A stretch of 64,000 nucleotides of DNA from Verrucomicrobiota bacterium (GCA_016871615.1 VHCX01000006.1:1-64000); one strand, 5' to 3'; counted from the stretch's first letter, positions 48,137 through 57,271 are shown. Translations and numbers: made by a program. The notes: a model not told the origin generated them from the letters alone.

Positions 48137-50917
48137 GTGACCGACCCGGCCGCCCACCGAACGCCCAGACTGCCAGAACTCCTGGCCCCCGCCGGCGACT
48201 GGGACTGCGCGCGGGCGGCCGTCGAGAACGGGGCCGACGCGATCTACTTCGGCCTCGACCGGTTCAACGCGCGGATGCGGGCCCGCAACTTCACCGAGGC
48301 CGACCTGCCCGCCCTGATGGAGTTCCTGCACCGCCGCGGCGTGCGCGGGTACGTGACCTTCAACACGCTGGTCTTCACCGAGGAGCTGGCTGGCGCAGAG
48401 GACTACCTGCGCGCGGTCATCGCCGCGGGCGTCGACGCGGCGATCGTGCAGGATGTCGGCATCTGCCGCCTCATCCGCCGGATCTCGCCCGACTTCCCCA
48501 TCCACGGGTCCACGCAACTCACCGTGACCAGCCCGGCCGGGGTCGAGTTCGCCCGCTCGCTGGGATGCGGGCTGGTGGTGCTGGCGCGGGAGAACTCCAT
48601 CCGCGAGATCGAGGCGATCCAGGCGGCGCAGCGCGGACCGGCCACCCGGGGTTCGCCCGCCATGCCCGCCATGCCCGGCGGCGACGTCGCCACCACGACC
48701 CCGATCCCGATCCCGATCCCGGAGCCGCTGCCCTTGGAGGTCTTCGTGCACGGGGCCCTGTGCGTCGCCTACTCGGGCCAGTGCCTGACCAGCGAATCGC
48801 TCGGGGGCCGCAGCGCCAACCGGGGCGAGTGCGCGCAGGCCTGCCGGATGCCCTACGAGCTGGTGTCCGACGGGAAGACCGTCGACCTCGGCGACCGTCG
48901 TTACCTGCTCTCGCCGCAGGACCTCTCCGGGCTTGAGGTGCTCCCCGACCTGGTCCGGGCCGGGGTGGCTTCGCTCAAGATCGAGGGCCGGCTCAAGTCG
49001 CCCGAATACGTGGCGAGCATCACCCGGGTGTACCGCAAGGCGCTGGATCGGCTCGCCCGGCCGGACCCCGCCACCGGGGAGCCGGGAGCGATCGCCGCGG
49101 CAGGGACGCGACCGACCGACGCGGCCTCGCCGAGCGCACCGGCCCCGGCGACCAGGCCTGCCGACCGTGCCGACCCCGCCGACCGCTACGAGCTGGAGAT
49201 GGCCTTCAGCCGGGGCCTGCACACCGGCTGGTTCCGGGGCATCGACAACCAGGCCCTCGCCCACGCCCGGTTCGGCAAGAAGCGCGGGGTGTACCTGGGC
49301 GAAGTGTCCGCCGTGGGGCCCGACGCCGTGCGGCTGCGGCTCGAGGGACCGCTGAAGCCCGGCGACGGCGTGGGCTTCGACGCCGGGCGCCCGGACCTGC
49401 CGGAGGAGGGCGGCCGCGTGTACGGCGTGCGGCCCCTGCGCGACGGCATGGTCGAGGTGAGCTTCGGCGGTGGTGCGGTGGACTTCCGGCGCATTGAACC
49501 AGGGCATCGTCTCTGGAAGACCGACGATCCCGGGTTGGGCCGCGACCTCCGCAAGAGCTTCGAGGGCGAGGTCCCGCGACACACCCGGCCGCTGCACGTC
49601 GAGGTGCACGGGGTGTCGGGAGGTCCGCTCACGCTGATCGCCCGCGACGACGAGGGGCATGTCGCGCAGGCCGCCTCGGCGATGCCGCTGGTGCCGGCCG
49701 AGAAACGCCCGCTGACGCCGGAATCGCTGGGCCAATCCCTCGGTCGCCTCGGGGGAACGCCGTTCCACCTGGGCACGGTCGGGATGCGGCTGGAGGCGGG
49801 ACTGATCCTGCCCGTGAGCGAACTCAACCGGCTGCGGCGCGACGTGGTGGCCCACGTCGAGGCGCTGCGGGCGGCCCCGCGCCGATGGACGCTCCTGCCG
49901 GAGCCGGCGGCGACCGGGTCGGCCCCTTCGGAGCCCGTCCGGACGGAAACCACCGCGGGCTTGGCCGACACCGTCGACGCCATCGACGCCGAACGAACCA
50001 TCGGCACCCTCGACACCACTCCCGAACTCATCGTGCTCGTGCGCTCGATCGGCCAACTCGAGGCCGCCCTGCGCTGTGGCGTGGCCACGGTCTACTGCGA
50101 CTTCGAGGACCCGAAGAAGTACCGGGAGGCCGTGGCCATCTTCCACACGGCCCGCGGCTGCACGGCGCCCCCGGGCGCCCCGGCCGGATCCGGCATCTGG
50201 GTGGCCCCGCCGCGCATCTTCAAGCCGGGCGAGGACTGGATCCTGCGCCAGGTGCTCTCCAGCAACGCCGACGGGTACCTGGTGCGCAATCCCGAACACC
50301 TGCGCTGCTTCGCCGGGAAACGCCGGCGCGGGGATTTCTCGCTCAATGTGGCCAACCCGCTCTCGGCCGAGTGGTTCATCGCGCACGAGGGGCTGGAGCG
50401 GGTCACCGTCAGCTACGACCTGAACGCCGGGCAGGTGGCCTCCCTGCTGCGCGCGGCGCCGCCCGGGTGGTTCGAGCTGACCCTGCACCAGCACATGCCG
50501 CTCTTCCACATGGAGCATTGCGTCTTCTGCGCCTTCCTGTCGAAGGGGACCGACTACACCAACTGCGGCCGCCCCTGCGACAAGCACGTGGTGACGCTGC
50601 GTGACCGCACGGGCGCCGAGCATCCGCTCAAGGCCGACAGCGGCTGCCGGAACACGGTCTTCAACGCCAAGGCACAAACCGGGGCCGAGTCGCTGGGTCG
50701 CTTCGTGGAACTCGGCGCCCGGGCCTTCCGGGTGGAGTTCGTCGACGAGACCCCCGACCAGGTGGCCACAGTCCTTGGCCGTTACCGCGCACTGCTGCGC
50801 GGAGAGATCACCGGCCAGGCCCTGTGGCAGGAGCTCAAGCTCTCAAGCCAGCTCGGCGTGACTCGGGGCCAGTTTGAGACGAACGAGGCGCGGAAGGTCT
50901 TCCCCCGCGCCCCGTAG
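48137..50917 (+). CDS. U32-family protein (RlhA/YdcP-like, with DUF3656-type C-terminus)
   Basis: This 926-residue protein starts at a GTG at 48137, since the family sequence (LPELLAPAGDWDCARAAVENGADAIYFG) begins about 14 residues later. The U32 core has the four-cysteine iron-sulfur motif in GALCVAYSGQCLTSESLGGRSANRGECAQACRMPYEL (quoted in part) and SLKIEGRLKSPEYVASI. A Pro-rich insertion (PIPIPIPEPLP) interrupts the core. The second half resembles DUF3656 and ends in another cysteine cluster (HCVFCAFLSKGTDYTNCGRPCDKH). E. coli RlhA of this family hydroxylates 23S rRNA, while others act in tRNA modification. An RNA-modification role is therefore more likely than proteolysis, though unproven here. 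Confidence 0.85.
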   Translation: MTDPAAHRTPRLPELLAPAGDWDCARAAVENGADAIYFGLDRFNARMRARNFTEADLPALMEFLHRRGVRGYVTFNTLVFTEELAGAEDYLRAVIAAGVDAAIVQDVGICRLIRRISPDFPIHGSTQLTVTSPAGVEFARSLGCGLVVLARENSIREIEAIQAAQRGPATRGSPAMPAMPGGDVATTTPIPIPIPEPLPLEVFVHGALCVAYSGQCLTSESLGGRSANRGECAQACRMPYELVSDGKTVDLGDRRYLLSPQDLSGLEVLPDLVRAGVASLKIEGRLKSPEYVASITRVYRKALDRLARPDPATGEPGAIAAAGTRPTDAASPSAPAPATRPADRADPADRYELEMAFSRGLHTGWFRGIDNQALAHARFGKKRGVYLGEVSAVGPDAVRLRLEGPLKPGDGVGFDAGRPDLPEEGGRVYGVRPLRDGMVEVSFGGGAVDFRRIEPGHRLWKTDDPGLGRDLRKSFEGEVPRHTRPLHVEVHGVSGGPLTLIARDDEGHVAQAASAMPLVPAEKRPLTPESLGQSLGRLGGTPFHLGTVGMRLEAGLILPVSELNRLRRDVVAHVEALRAAPRRWTLLPEPAATGSAPSEPVRTETTAGLADTVDAIDAERTIGTLDTTPELIVLVRSIGQLEAALRCGVATVYCDFEDPKKYREAVAIFHTARGCTAPPGAPAGSGIWVAPPRIFKPGEDWILRQVLSSNADGYLVRNPEHLRCFAGKRRRGDFSLNVANPLSAEWFIAHEGLERVTVSYDLNAGQVASLLRAAPPGWFELTLHQHMPLFHMEHCVFCAFLSKGTDYTNCGRPCDKHVVTLRDRTGAEHPLKADSGCRNTVFNAKAQTGAESLGRFVELGARAFRVEFVDETPDQVATVLGRYRALLRGEITGQALWQELKLSSQLGVTRGQFETNEARKVFPRAP

Positions 50918-50988
50918 GGCTGTCTGGAACTATGGTGGGAATCGGGGCCCGGCATCGACCGTGGCCCAGGCCCTCGCCCTGACCCTGG

Positions 50989-51834
50989 TCAGTTCAGAGG
51001 CTTCCAGTTCACGTAACGGTAGCGGTCCCAGACCCAGCGGAAGTCGGGGTTGCGCCCGGTGCCACCCGCCCAGAAGAAGCTCTCCCGGCCCGCACCCGAA
51101 TCCCGGGCGGCCTTGATGGTGGCCCCATCCAGCCACTTGTGACTCTCGGAGTGGCCGTCCTGGAACCCGAAGGTGCTGACCTGGCCGTGGAAGATCGTGA
51201 AGGGATCGACCCAGCCCGGAGGCGACGTGTTGATGACCCAAGTCCCCATGTTGTAGCCGCGCGGGTCAGCCTCCTCGACGAAGACCATGGACTCGGACGG
51301 GTTGGTCACCTCGGACTCCTTCTTGTAGGGCACGGCCGAATCCCATCCCATGCCGTTCATGCCGTTGGCCTTGGAGTAGCTGTCGAAGGCCCAGCCGCGT
51401 CCCGGTGCCAGCTTCATGCGGGAGTCGCCCGGACAGTGATAAACCTGATAGCCTTGGCAGTATTGCTGGAGCGGGGCGTTGCTCATGCCGCTGTAGACCC
51501 GGCGCAGCGCCTCGGCTTGGGTGATGCCCGCGGCCAAGCCCGGCATCGGACTGCGCCAGTAGCCGCCGCCCACCAGGTCCACGACCGCGTTGTTGACGCG
51601 GATCTGCGTCGGCATCAGGTCGGACTGGTTGTCGTTGGAATACAGGATCCAGCCCAGCACCAGTTGCTTCTGGTTGCTCACGCAATTGGCCCCGGTGGCC
51701 TTCATGCGGGCACGACCCAACGCCGGCAGGAGCATGCCCGCGAGGATCGCGATGATCGCGATCACCACCAGGAGTTCGATCAGGGTGAAGCCCGAGCGCC
51801 GACGCGTCCCGGGGGCGTATGGAAACGTTTTCAT
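50989..51834 (-). CDS. Type II pseudopilin-like protein with DGH motif
   Basis: This 281-residue protein starts at the ATG at 51834. After a positively charged leader (GTRRRSG) comes the prepilin peptidase site G15/F16-TLIE20, followed by [19 protein letters not shown]. The body has the pattern of the PVC family of secreted pseudopilins ([39 protein letters not shown]). They are numerous in these genomes and are thought to be exported by a type II-like system; their function is unknown. Only 49 bp separate the start from the transposase element, so its own promoter may be affected by the insertion. Confidence 0.88.
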   Translation of the reverse strand: MKTFPYAPGTRRRSGFTLIELLVVIAIIAILAGMLLPALGRARMKATGANCVSNQKQLVLGWILYSNDNQSDLMPTQIRVNNAVVDLVGGGYWRSPMPGLAAGITQAEALRRVYSGMSNAPLQQYCQGYQVYHCPGDSRMKLAPGRGWAFDSYSKANGMNGMGWDSAVPYKKESEVTNPSESMVFVEEADPRGYNMGTWVINTSPPGWVDPFTIFHGQVSTFGFQDGHSESHKWLDGATIKAARDSGAGRESFFWAGGTGRNPDFRWVWDRYRYVNWKPLN

Positions 51835-51882
51835 GGGATTTGCATGGATGGTCCAACCGTCCCCATGCCACGCAAGCAAAAA

Positions 51883-52927
51883 CCAAAGGGGTCGGTCCTC
51901 ACTATTGACACAACTCTGCTATCGCGCGGACCTGGCCCCGGTCTCGGCCGTCGCGCCCAGCAGGTTCGACACATAGGTCCAAACCCCCATGCCCAGCCTC
52001 CGGGCGATCCACCCCAAGGTCATGGTCGTCTCCCGGCGCAGCCGTCGGGCGATCCTCACCTTGTCCGGGTCACCCTTGCGACGACGGGATAGCTCGTCCC
52101 CGTCCCAACCCAGCGCGGCCAATTCCTCGACCACGAGGCGCTCGGCCTTGGCCTCCTCGGTCTCCTGCCGCTCGGCCCCGTAGTTCTGGGCCCCCACGTG
52201 CTGCGAGGCCTTGGCCAAGAGTTCCTCCTTGAGCGCCTTCTTGCCAAAGAACCACCCGCGCCGGATGGGCGCCCACTGGCTGCCGTCGCCCTCCTGCCGA
52301 CGGCGGTCCTCCATGAGCCGCTCGAAGTCCCGGCGGCCGGCCGCGCTGTCCTGGGTCAGGCGCATCTCGCCCAGCAGGCGGTCGACGCGCAGCCAGGGCC
52401 AGCGCCGGGTCGGAGCCTTCAGGTATTCGGCGTGGCTGCTCCAGCGGTAGTCGCGCAGCGGCTGCCCCGACGGGATCAGGTTCGCCCGCACCGGGTTCAG
52501 GTGCACGTAGTCGCAGACGGTGCGGAAGTATCCCGGGGCGGTCGAGTCGACCAGCAGCGCCTTGTAGCGGCCGCCGAAGAGGTGGCCGGCGAGACCGTGG
52601 CGACGGTTGAACCGCGCGGTGTAGGTGCCGAGGAACCACTTCATGCCCGCGACGAGGTTCCGGCGGGGCGTCTCCACCACGAGGTGGAAGTGGTTCGGCA
52701 TGAGGCACAGCGCATGGACCTGCCAGTCGGTCTTGGCACACGCCTCGGCGAGGGTGTCGAGGAAACGCAGGCGGTCGGCGTCGTCGCGGAAAATGGGTTC
52801 GCGCCGGTCTCCGCGGTTCATGACGTGGTAGACCGCGCCTTCGTACTCGATGCGCAGGGGACGGGGCATGGGCGGAGGTTGGGCGAGCGGGGGAAGTTGT
52901 GTCAATAGTGAGGACCGACCCCTTTGG
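51883..52927. mobile_element. REP-associated tyrosine transposase element with perfect 33-bp terminal inverted repeats
   Basis: Bases 51883-51915 and 52895-52927 are exact inverted copies of each other: outer end CCAAAGGGGTCGGTCC, inner end ATTGACACAACT. Between them lies one transposase gene on the minus strand. The total length is 1045 bp. No target duplication is visible at the borders. Two further solo copies of the repeat exist at 22797-22829 and 44360-44394. The arrangement is that of a RAYT gene with REP-like ends rather than a classical insertion sequence. Confidence 0.85.
51919..52869 (-). CDS. REP-associated tyrosine transposase (RAYT, Y1 HUH family)
   Basis: This 316-residue protein begins MPRPLRIEYEGAVYHVMNRGDRREPIF. 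It has the HUH metal site at His60-Phe-His62 (LCLMPNHFHLVVE) and the probable catalytic Tyr121 in the helix TVCDYVHLNPVRANL, preceded by HLFGGRYKALLVDS. These are the signatures of the TnpA-REP subfamily. The C-terminus has a helix-turn-helix-like segment (VRIARRLRRETTMTLGWIARRLGMG). The enzyme should nick and join single-stranded DNA at the flanking repeats. The frame could also begin at a TTG inside the right terminal repeat, but the family start is the ATG at 52869. Confidence 0.92.
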   Translation of the reverse strand: MPRPLRIEYEGAVYHVMNRGDRREPIFRDDADRLRFLDTLAEACAKTDWQVHALCLMPNHFHLVVETPRRNLVAGMKWFLGTYTARFNRRHGLAGHLFGGRYKALLVDSTAPGYFRTVCDYVHLNPVRANLIPSGQPLRDYRWSSHAEYLKAPTRRWPWLRVDRLLGEMRLTQDSAAGRRDFERLMEDRRRQEGDGSQWAPIRRGWFFGKKALKEELLAKASQHVGAQNYGAERQETEEAKAERLVVEELAALGWDGDELSRRRKGDPDKVRIARRLRRETTMTLGWIARRLGMGVWTYVSNLLGATAETGARSAR

Positions 52928-52929
52928 GA

Positions 52930-53166
52930 TCACCACACCCAGATCGCGTTGCGACCCACCGGGGAGGACGGCGAGGGCCGGTAGCGCCCGGAGAGCAGCA
53001 CCCGTCCCGCCTCGTCCCAGAGGCCCCCGTCGAGTTCGGCCACCCGCGCCGTGCCGGCATCGCACGGGGTCTGCCCGGTGGCGAGCACGACCTCGACCGG
53101 AGGCGTGACCGCCCGGGCCAGCGTGGCAAGACCTATCAGACCGGGCAGCCAGCGTCGAAGGCCCAT
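52930..53166 (-). pseudogene. Secreted protein fragment cut at the transposase element border
   Basis: This frame has 78 codons. It starts with a signal peptide (MGLRRWLPGLIGLATLARAV) and then shows VEVVLATGQTPCDAGTARVAELDGGLWDEAGRVLLSGRY in pieces. This resembles the first unit of repeated secreted proteins in which LATGQ-AP units follow each other. The frame then stops at a TGA formed exactly where the element border (TGATCCC) begins. The remainder of the gene is not found on the other side. Insertion or rearrangement by the element is the simplest explanation. An intact small secreted protein is the alternative. Confidence 0.5.
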
Positions 53167-53219
53167 GGGAAGAGAAAAATGGAGATTTTGTCCGGTCTTG
53201 GATGAATCCGGCGATTGGA

Positions 53220-54102
53220 TCAACCTAAGGAGGCCGCGTGGAACAAAAATGCCCCTTCTTTTCGATAGGCGTCTTCGGGGTTGATCAGGCCGAGACGGCT
53301 CTCCCAATAGGTGTTGGCCGCATCCTGCACCGGCCCTTGGATGGCCGCCATGGTCTGATCCCAATGGACGATGGCTTGACCCATGTTCCAGGCCATGTCT
53401 CTGGCCTTCAACGGATCAAGGGCCAAGCTGCCCAACTCGATGATCCCTTGCACCTCCTCGGAAGCGGCCCCTGCGGCGCCTTCCAAGCGGAGCAGCATGG
53501 CACCCATCACATCGTCGGGCCGTCTGGATTGTTCGTTCTTCAGCGTGAAGACTGTCGCCTTGGGAACGAATTCGATCTCCAGTCGGTGGCTGTAGGACAG
53601 GTTTTCAAAGGGCCGCCCCACCGCGCCCGGAGAAGGCATACCAATATCTTCCGATTGGAACTCGTACTCGAAGAGCTTATCGATGGCACCCGCCTTGTAA
53701 TACCAAAGACTGTCCCCCCCCGCTGCCATCGCGGCGGTAGTACTTCACCGACCGACGCTCCACCAAGACGTCACGACCATCCTTCGCCGACGGATTGGAG
53801 TAACGGGCCACCGTCTTGGGGTCCGTGTACACCGAACAAATCCCCATCCTGTCGTCCGCGCTGGTCGGTCCGTAGTAGGTCATCCGAATGAACCGCCAGA
53901 GGTCTCCGGTCACCGGATCCATCTCCTTTGCGCTGAGGGGGCCATGGATCTTGACCCCTACGGCGCCTACGGCGGCATAGGCGCCCGACGGGAATCCGGG
54001 GAGATCCGGCAAATAACCGCTGTCTTGGGCACAGGCCCGGAGCATGAGGGCCACCCACCCGAAAATCCTGAAGAGGTGAATCTCGAATTGGGAGTTCCTC
54101 AC
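53220..54102 (-). pseudogene. Secreted hypothetical protein split by a frameshift at a run of eight G
   Basis: The upstream frame (start 54102) encodes a signal-like segment (FRIFGWVALMLRACAQ) and runs to YYRRDGSGG. A second frame then continues as DSLWYYKAGAIDKLFEYEFQSEDIG down to the stop at 53220. The shift falls in a run of eight G (minus strand) at 53721-53714; with seven G the two join into one protein of 293 residues. No family is recognised. The middle has LEIEFVPKATVFTLKNEQ and the end LGLINPEDAYRKEGAFLFHAASLG. The G+C content, 52-55 % in lines counted, is well below that of the neighbours. The gene may be broken, phase-variable or misread. Confidence 0.65.
53714..53721 (-). repeat. 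G8 homopolymer at the frameshift
   Basis: Eight consecutive C on the plus strand (G on the coding strand) lie at the exact point where the two frames of the hypothetical gene meet. A change of one base restores a single frame. Confidence 0.85.
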
Positions 54103-54337
54103 AAGTGCCTTGATGTCAGAACTGCAACTCAGGCCTGCCCTCCGAGCTTGGAACCACGCCCAGAATCACGGATTCCGGCGTGGCTCCATTCGCCTTCGAA
54201 GGCCTCGAGGCCCTCGCCGAGGCCGACATTCCGCAGCGGGAGAGACTCTTGGCAAGCCCGAAGGGACAGGCGAGAGGGCCGCCCGCCCGTGAGGTGTCAG
54301 GCGCCCGCTTCGGCGGCTTTGAAACGCGGGCCGGCGT

Positions 54338-55540
54338 TCAGAGGGCTTCGCCGTAGAGGCGCTCGAAGTCGGGGGCCGCGATGGGGCGGGGATTGAAGGT
54401 GGCGGTCCACTGGCGCGCGGCCTGTTGGGCGAGCAGCGGGATGCGCGACCCCGGGTCCACGCCGGCCTCGGCGAGGGTGGTCGGCAATCCGGCGATCCCC
54501 AGCCAGGCCTCGAAGCGGCGGGCGAGGACCTCGCCCGCGGCGGCCACGCCGCACGAGGCACCGGAGGCGGCCTCGGGGCCATCCAGCCCGTGGCCCCCGC
54601 CAGCGGCGGCAACCAGATCGGCGTAGAGGGCCTGCACCTCCGGGAGGGCCGCATTGAAGCGGATGACCCCCGGGATCATCAGGCCGACCGCTGCCCCATG
54701 GACAACCCCGAACTGCGCGGTCAACGGGTTGGCCGCCGAGTGGGCCGCCCCCAGCATCGAGTTCTCGATGGCCGTGCCGGCCAGGGCAGCCCCGAGCAGC
54801 ATGCGGCCGCGCGCCTCCAGGTCGCCCGGGTTCGCAAGCACCGTCTCCAGCGCGCCGGCACACAACCGGAACGCCTCGCGCGCGAACAGGCCGGACCAGA
54901 CCGTCCGGCGCGTCGTCACGGCCGCCTCCACCGCATGGACCAGGGCGTCGATGCCGGTCTGGGCCGTGACGCGCCGCGGCTGCGACACCGTGAGCAACGG
55001 GTCGAGCAGGGCGATGCGCGCGGCGGCCTTGGGATCGAGGCAGGCCATCTTGTGGTGGGTCTCCTCGTCGGCGATGAGCGCTGCGCTCTGGCATTCGCTG
55101 CCCGTGCCCGCCGTGGTCGGGATGGCGATGAGTGGCAGCATCGGACGGGTGGCCTTGCCGACCCCTTGGTAGTCGCGCATGCGGCCGCCTTGCGTGAGCA
55201 GGAAGTTCACGCCCTTGGCCGTGTCGATGGAGCTGCCGCCGCCGAGGCCCACGAAGAGGTCCACCGAGGCCGCTCGCGCCGCCTCCAGCCCGCGGTCCAC
55301 GTCGAGCGTCGTGGGATTCTCCCGGACGGCGTCGAAAACGGCCACCTCGAGGCCGGCGGCCCGCAGCAGGGCCTCGGCCCGGGAGGCGTGGCCGGCCCGT
55401 ACGATGCCCGGGTCGGTCACCAGCAGCACCCGATGCCCGCCGAGTCCGGCGGCCAGTTCGCCCAACCGGTCGAGGCAACCGGGCCCGAAGACGAGCCGGG
55501 TCCGCAGCGTGCTGTCGAAGGAGGGGGTGGCGGTGGTCAT
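54338..55540 (-). CDS. Iron-containing alcohol dehydrogenase
   Basis: This 400-residue protein of the group III (iron-activated) alcohol dehydrogenase family has the NAD(P) site GLGGGSSIDTAKG with the Rossmann part around HRVLLVTDPG. PTTAGTGSECQSAALI and ENSMLGAAHSAANPLTAQFGVVHGAAVGLMIPGVI (quoted in pieces) carry metal-binding His residues, and GIDALVHAVEAAV gives another. It interconverts an alcohol and an aldehyde or ketone with NAD(H); the substrate cannot be told. The start at 55540 fits the family. The gene diverges from the small lipoprotein gene with 95 bp between them. Confidence 0.9.
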   Translation of the reverse strand: MTTATPSFDSTLRTRLVFGPGCLDRLGELAAGLGGHRVLLVTDPGIVRAGHASRAEALLRAAGLEVAVFDAVRENPTTLDVDRGLEAARAASVDLFVGLGGGSSIDTAKGVNFLLTQGGRMRDYQGVGKATRPMLPLIAIPTTAGTGSECQSAALIADEETHHKMACLDPKAAARIALLDPLLTVSQPRRVTAQTGIDALVHAVEAAVTTRRTVWSGLFAREAFRLCAGALETVLANPGDLEARGRMLLGAALAGTAIENSMLGAAHSAANPLTAQFGVVHGAAVGLMIPGVIRFNAALPEVQALYADLVAAAGGGHGLDGPEAASGASCGVAAAGEVLARRFEAWLGIAGLPTTLAEAGVDPGSRIPLLAQQAARQWTATFNPRPIAAPDFERLYGEAL

Positions 55541-55635
55541 GCGCGCTGAAAGACTCCGTCGGCGGAAGCGATCTTCAAGCCGGGCCTTCAAGAATTGGAT
55601 TGAACACAAGACCGATCCGGAGGTTTGTAGCGGGC

Positions 55636-56007
55636 ATGACGACCTTGCGCCACCGGAAGGACGCCCTCGCCGCCCTGCTCCTGGCCGCCGCCGGATCCGG
55701 CTGCATCTCCCACGAGGAGACGGTCCGGATCCACGAGGAACGCCTGCCAATCAACTTCGAGACCGACGCGGCAGCCCGCACCTTCTACGAGGCCGTCGAG
55801 AAGCTCCGCACCTCGGCTTCGCCATCGAACAGCACGACCCAGTTCGGGATTCCGATGATCCTCTCCCACAAGGTCACCACCGAGAACGGCCCCCATCAGG
55901 TCTTCAACGAGGGGGTCCGGCGCGCCGACACCGACCGGGATGGCACGATCACCGAGAAGGAAGCGCGGATCTTCCAGACGCAGATCCTCACCGAATCCCT
56001 GCGCTGA
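55636..56007 (+). CDS. Small EF-hand lipoprotein
   Basis: This 123-residue protein has a lipoprotein signal (ALAALLLAAAGSGC, Cys23), a helical middle section with no recognised family, and an EF-hand-like loop DTDRDGTITEKE at 98-109 near the C-terminus. It is probably attached to a membrane and binds calcium. Codon use matches that of the surroundings. It precedes the ExbB-like gene by 107 bp on the same strand; a link to that system is possible but not shown. Confidence 0.7.
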   Translation: MTTLRHRKDALAALLLAAAGSGCISHEETVRIHEERLPINFETDAAARTFYEAVEKLRTSASPSNSTTQFGIPMILSHKVTTENGPHQVFNEGVRRADTDRDGTITEKEARIFQTQILTESLR

Positions 56008-56114
56008 TCGGGCGGCCGCAATGGCTTCGGCACCGGGGACGGAGGCGGTCGGTCGCGGACCCGGGCGGGGATCGGGGATTGCCCGGGCCGGTGGGCCCGA
56101 TCATCCTCGTCCGC

Positions 56115-56843
56115 ATGACGTTCCCCGTCGCGTCTCCGTTTTTCCTCGCGGCCGTGACACCCACCAACGACGCGTTCGCAGGGGGCGCGGGCCCGGCCGA
56201 GGCCGCCGCCGGCGCCGGTGGCTTCGGGATCCTCTTCTGGCTGCTGGCGCTGATGGCCGGGGTAGCCTTGAGCGTCATCATCGAGCGATTGCTCTACTAC
56301 CATCGCGTCCAGATCGACTCCGCCCAGTTCCTGGCCGGCGTGCGCAACGTGCTCAAGCGCGACAACGTCATCGAGGCCGTCTCGATCTGCGACGCGACGC
56401 CGGGCCCGGTCTCCCGCCTGGTGAAGGCGGCGATCCTCAACCGCGACGCCGGCCGGGAGCGCGTCCAGGAATCCATCGAGGAGGTGGGCTGGGTCGAGGT
56501 GCCAAGGCTCGAGGCCAACCTGCCCCTCCTGGCCACCTTCGCCCAGATCGCCCCGCTGGTGGGCCTGCTCGGCACCCTCGTGGGCATCGGCGGCACCTTC
56601 CGACGGCTCCAGACCGGCCCCGGCTTCGCCGCACCGGCCGAGCTCTTCGCCGGCGTCTGGCAGGCCCTCTACACCGCGGGCCTGGGCATCGCCATCGCGG
56701 CGGTCTGCTACGCGGCCTACAACTACCTGGTGGCCCGGGTGAACGCGGTGGTGCTCGACATGGAACGCGCGTCGGCCGACGCCGTGAAGATGGTCGCCCC
56801 GGCGGCCGAGGGCACCGCCTCAAAGCCAGCCGCCAGCCCATGA
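56115..56843 (+). CDS. exbB: MotA/TolQ/ExbB-type proton channel protein
   Basis: This 242-residue protein has an N-terminal transmembrane helix (FGILFWLLALMAGVALSVII), a cytoplasmic domain, and two further helices (LATFAQIAPLVGLLGTLVGI and WQALYTAGLGIAIAAVCYAAYNYL). The stretch with APLVGLLGTLVG is the family signature. With an ExbD-like partner it uses the proton motive force to energise outer-membrane transport. Its stop overlaps the next start as ATGA. It could also serve a TolQ-like role; no tol genes are near. Confidence 0.88.
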   Translation: MTFPVASPFFLAAVTPTNDAFAGGAGPAEAAAGAGGFGILFWLLALMAGVALSVIIERLLYYHRVQIDSAQFLAGVRNVLKRDNVIEAVSICDATPGPVSRLVKAAILNRDAGRERVQESIEEVGWVEVPRLEANLPLLATFAQIAPLVGLLGTLVGIGGTFRRLQTGPGFAAPAELFAGVWQALYTAGLGIAIAAVCYAAYNYLVARVNAVVLDMERASADAVKMVAPAAEGTASKPAASP

Positions 56844-57271
56844 AGTTCACGCGGACCCTCAAGCCCCTGAAGGGTCAGTTCGAGCTGGCCCCGTACCTCA
56901 GCGTGGTGTTCGTGCTGCTGTTCTTCATGCTCTTCGGCGGCTACCTGGTGCTGCCGGTCGGGACGCGGATCGAGCTGCCCCCGGGCGGATCACCGGTCGG
57001 GTCCTGGACGGGGGAACCGTTCCTGGTGGTCGCGGTGGACGCGGGCGAGCAGTGCTATTTCGAGAACCAGATCGTGCCCGACCTGGCGGAGCTCAAGACC
57101 CGCCTGGCCACCCGGACGGCGGCCCCGCGGGGCCCGAGGCGACTCTACCTGCAGGCCGACCGGGCCGTGCGCCACGAACGGCTGCAGGAGCTGGCCGCGC
57201 TGGCCCGCGAGGCCGGCCTGTCGGAGATCCTCCTCGGCGGATCCGGAGCCGGGGGCAAGCCCGGCCCATGA
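56840..57271 (+). CDS. exbD: ExbD/TolR-type protein
   Basis: This 143-residue protein has a short cytoplasmic start, one transmembrane helix (LSVVFVLLFFMLFGGYLVLPV) and a periplasmic domain with QCYFENQIVPDLAELKTRL and LYLQADRAVRHERLQELAALAREAG, as in ExbD/TolR. The conserved membrane Asp (usually LIDVVFLLLIFF) is replaced: here the segment reads YLSVVFVLLFF, with Ser before VVF. The proton-carrying residue thus appears to be missing, which is unusual. It is translationally coupled to the ExbB-like gene. Confidence 0.8.
   Translation: MKFTRTLKPLKGQFELAPYLSVVFVLLFFMLFGGYLVLPVGTRIELPPGGSPVGSWTGEPFLVVAVDAGEQCYFENQIVPDLAELKTRLATRTAAPRGPRRLYLQADRAVRHERLQELAALAREAGLSEILLGGSGAGGKPGP

Noticed and set aside
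45980..50917. Very long open frames on both strands across the M28 and U32 genes (over 1500 codons each way)
   Set aside because: In G+C-rich DNA the frame opposite a real gene often lacks stops. Only the stretches 46001-47953 (minus) and 48137-50917 (plus) show protein families; the rest is Arg/Gly/Pro-rich with no domain.
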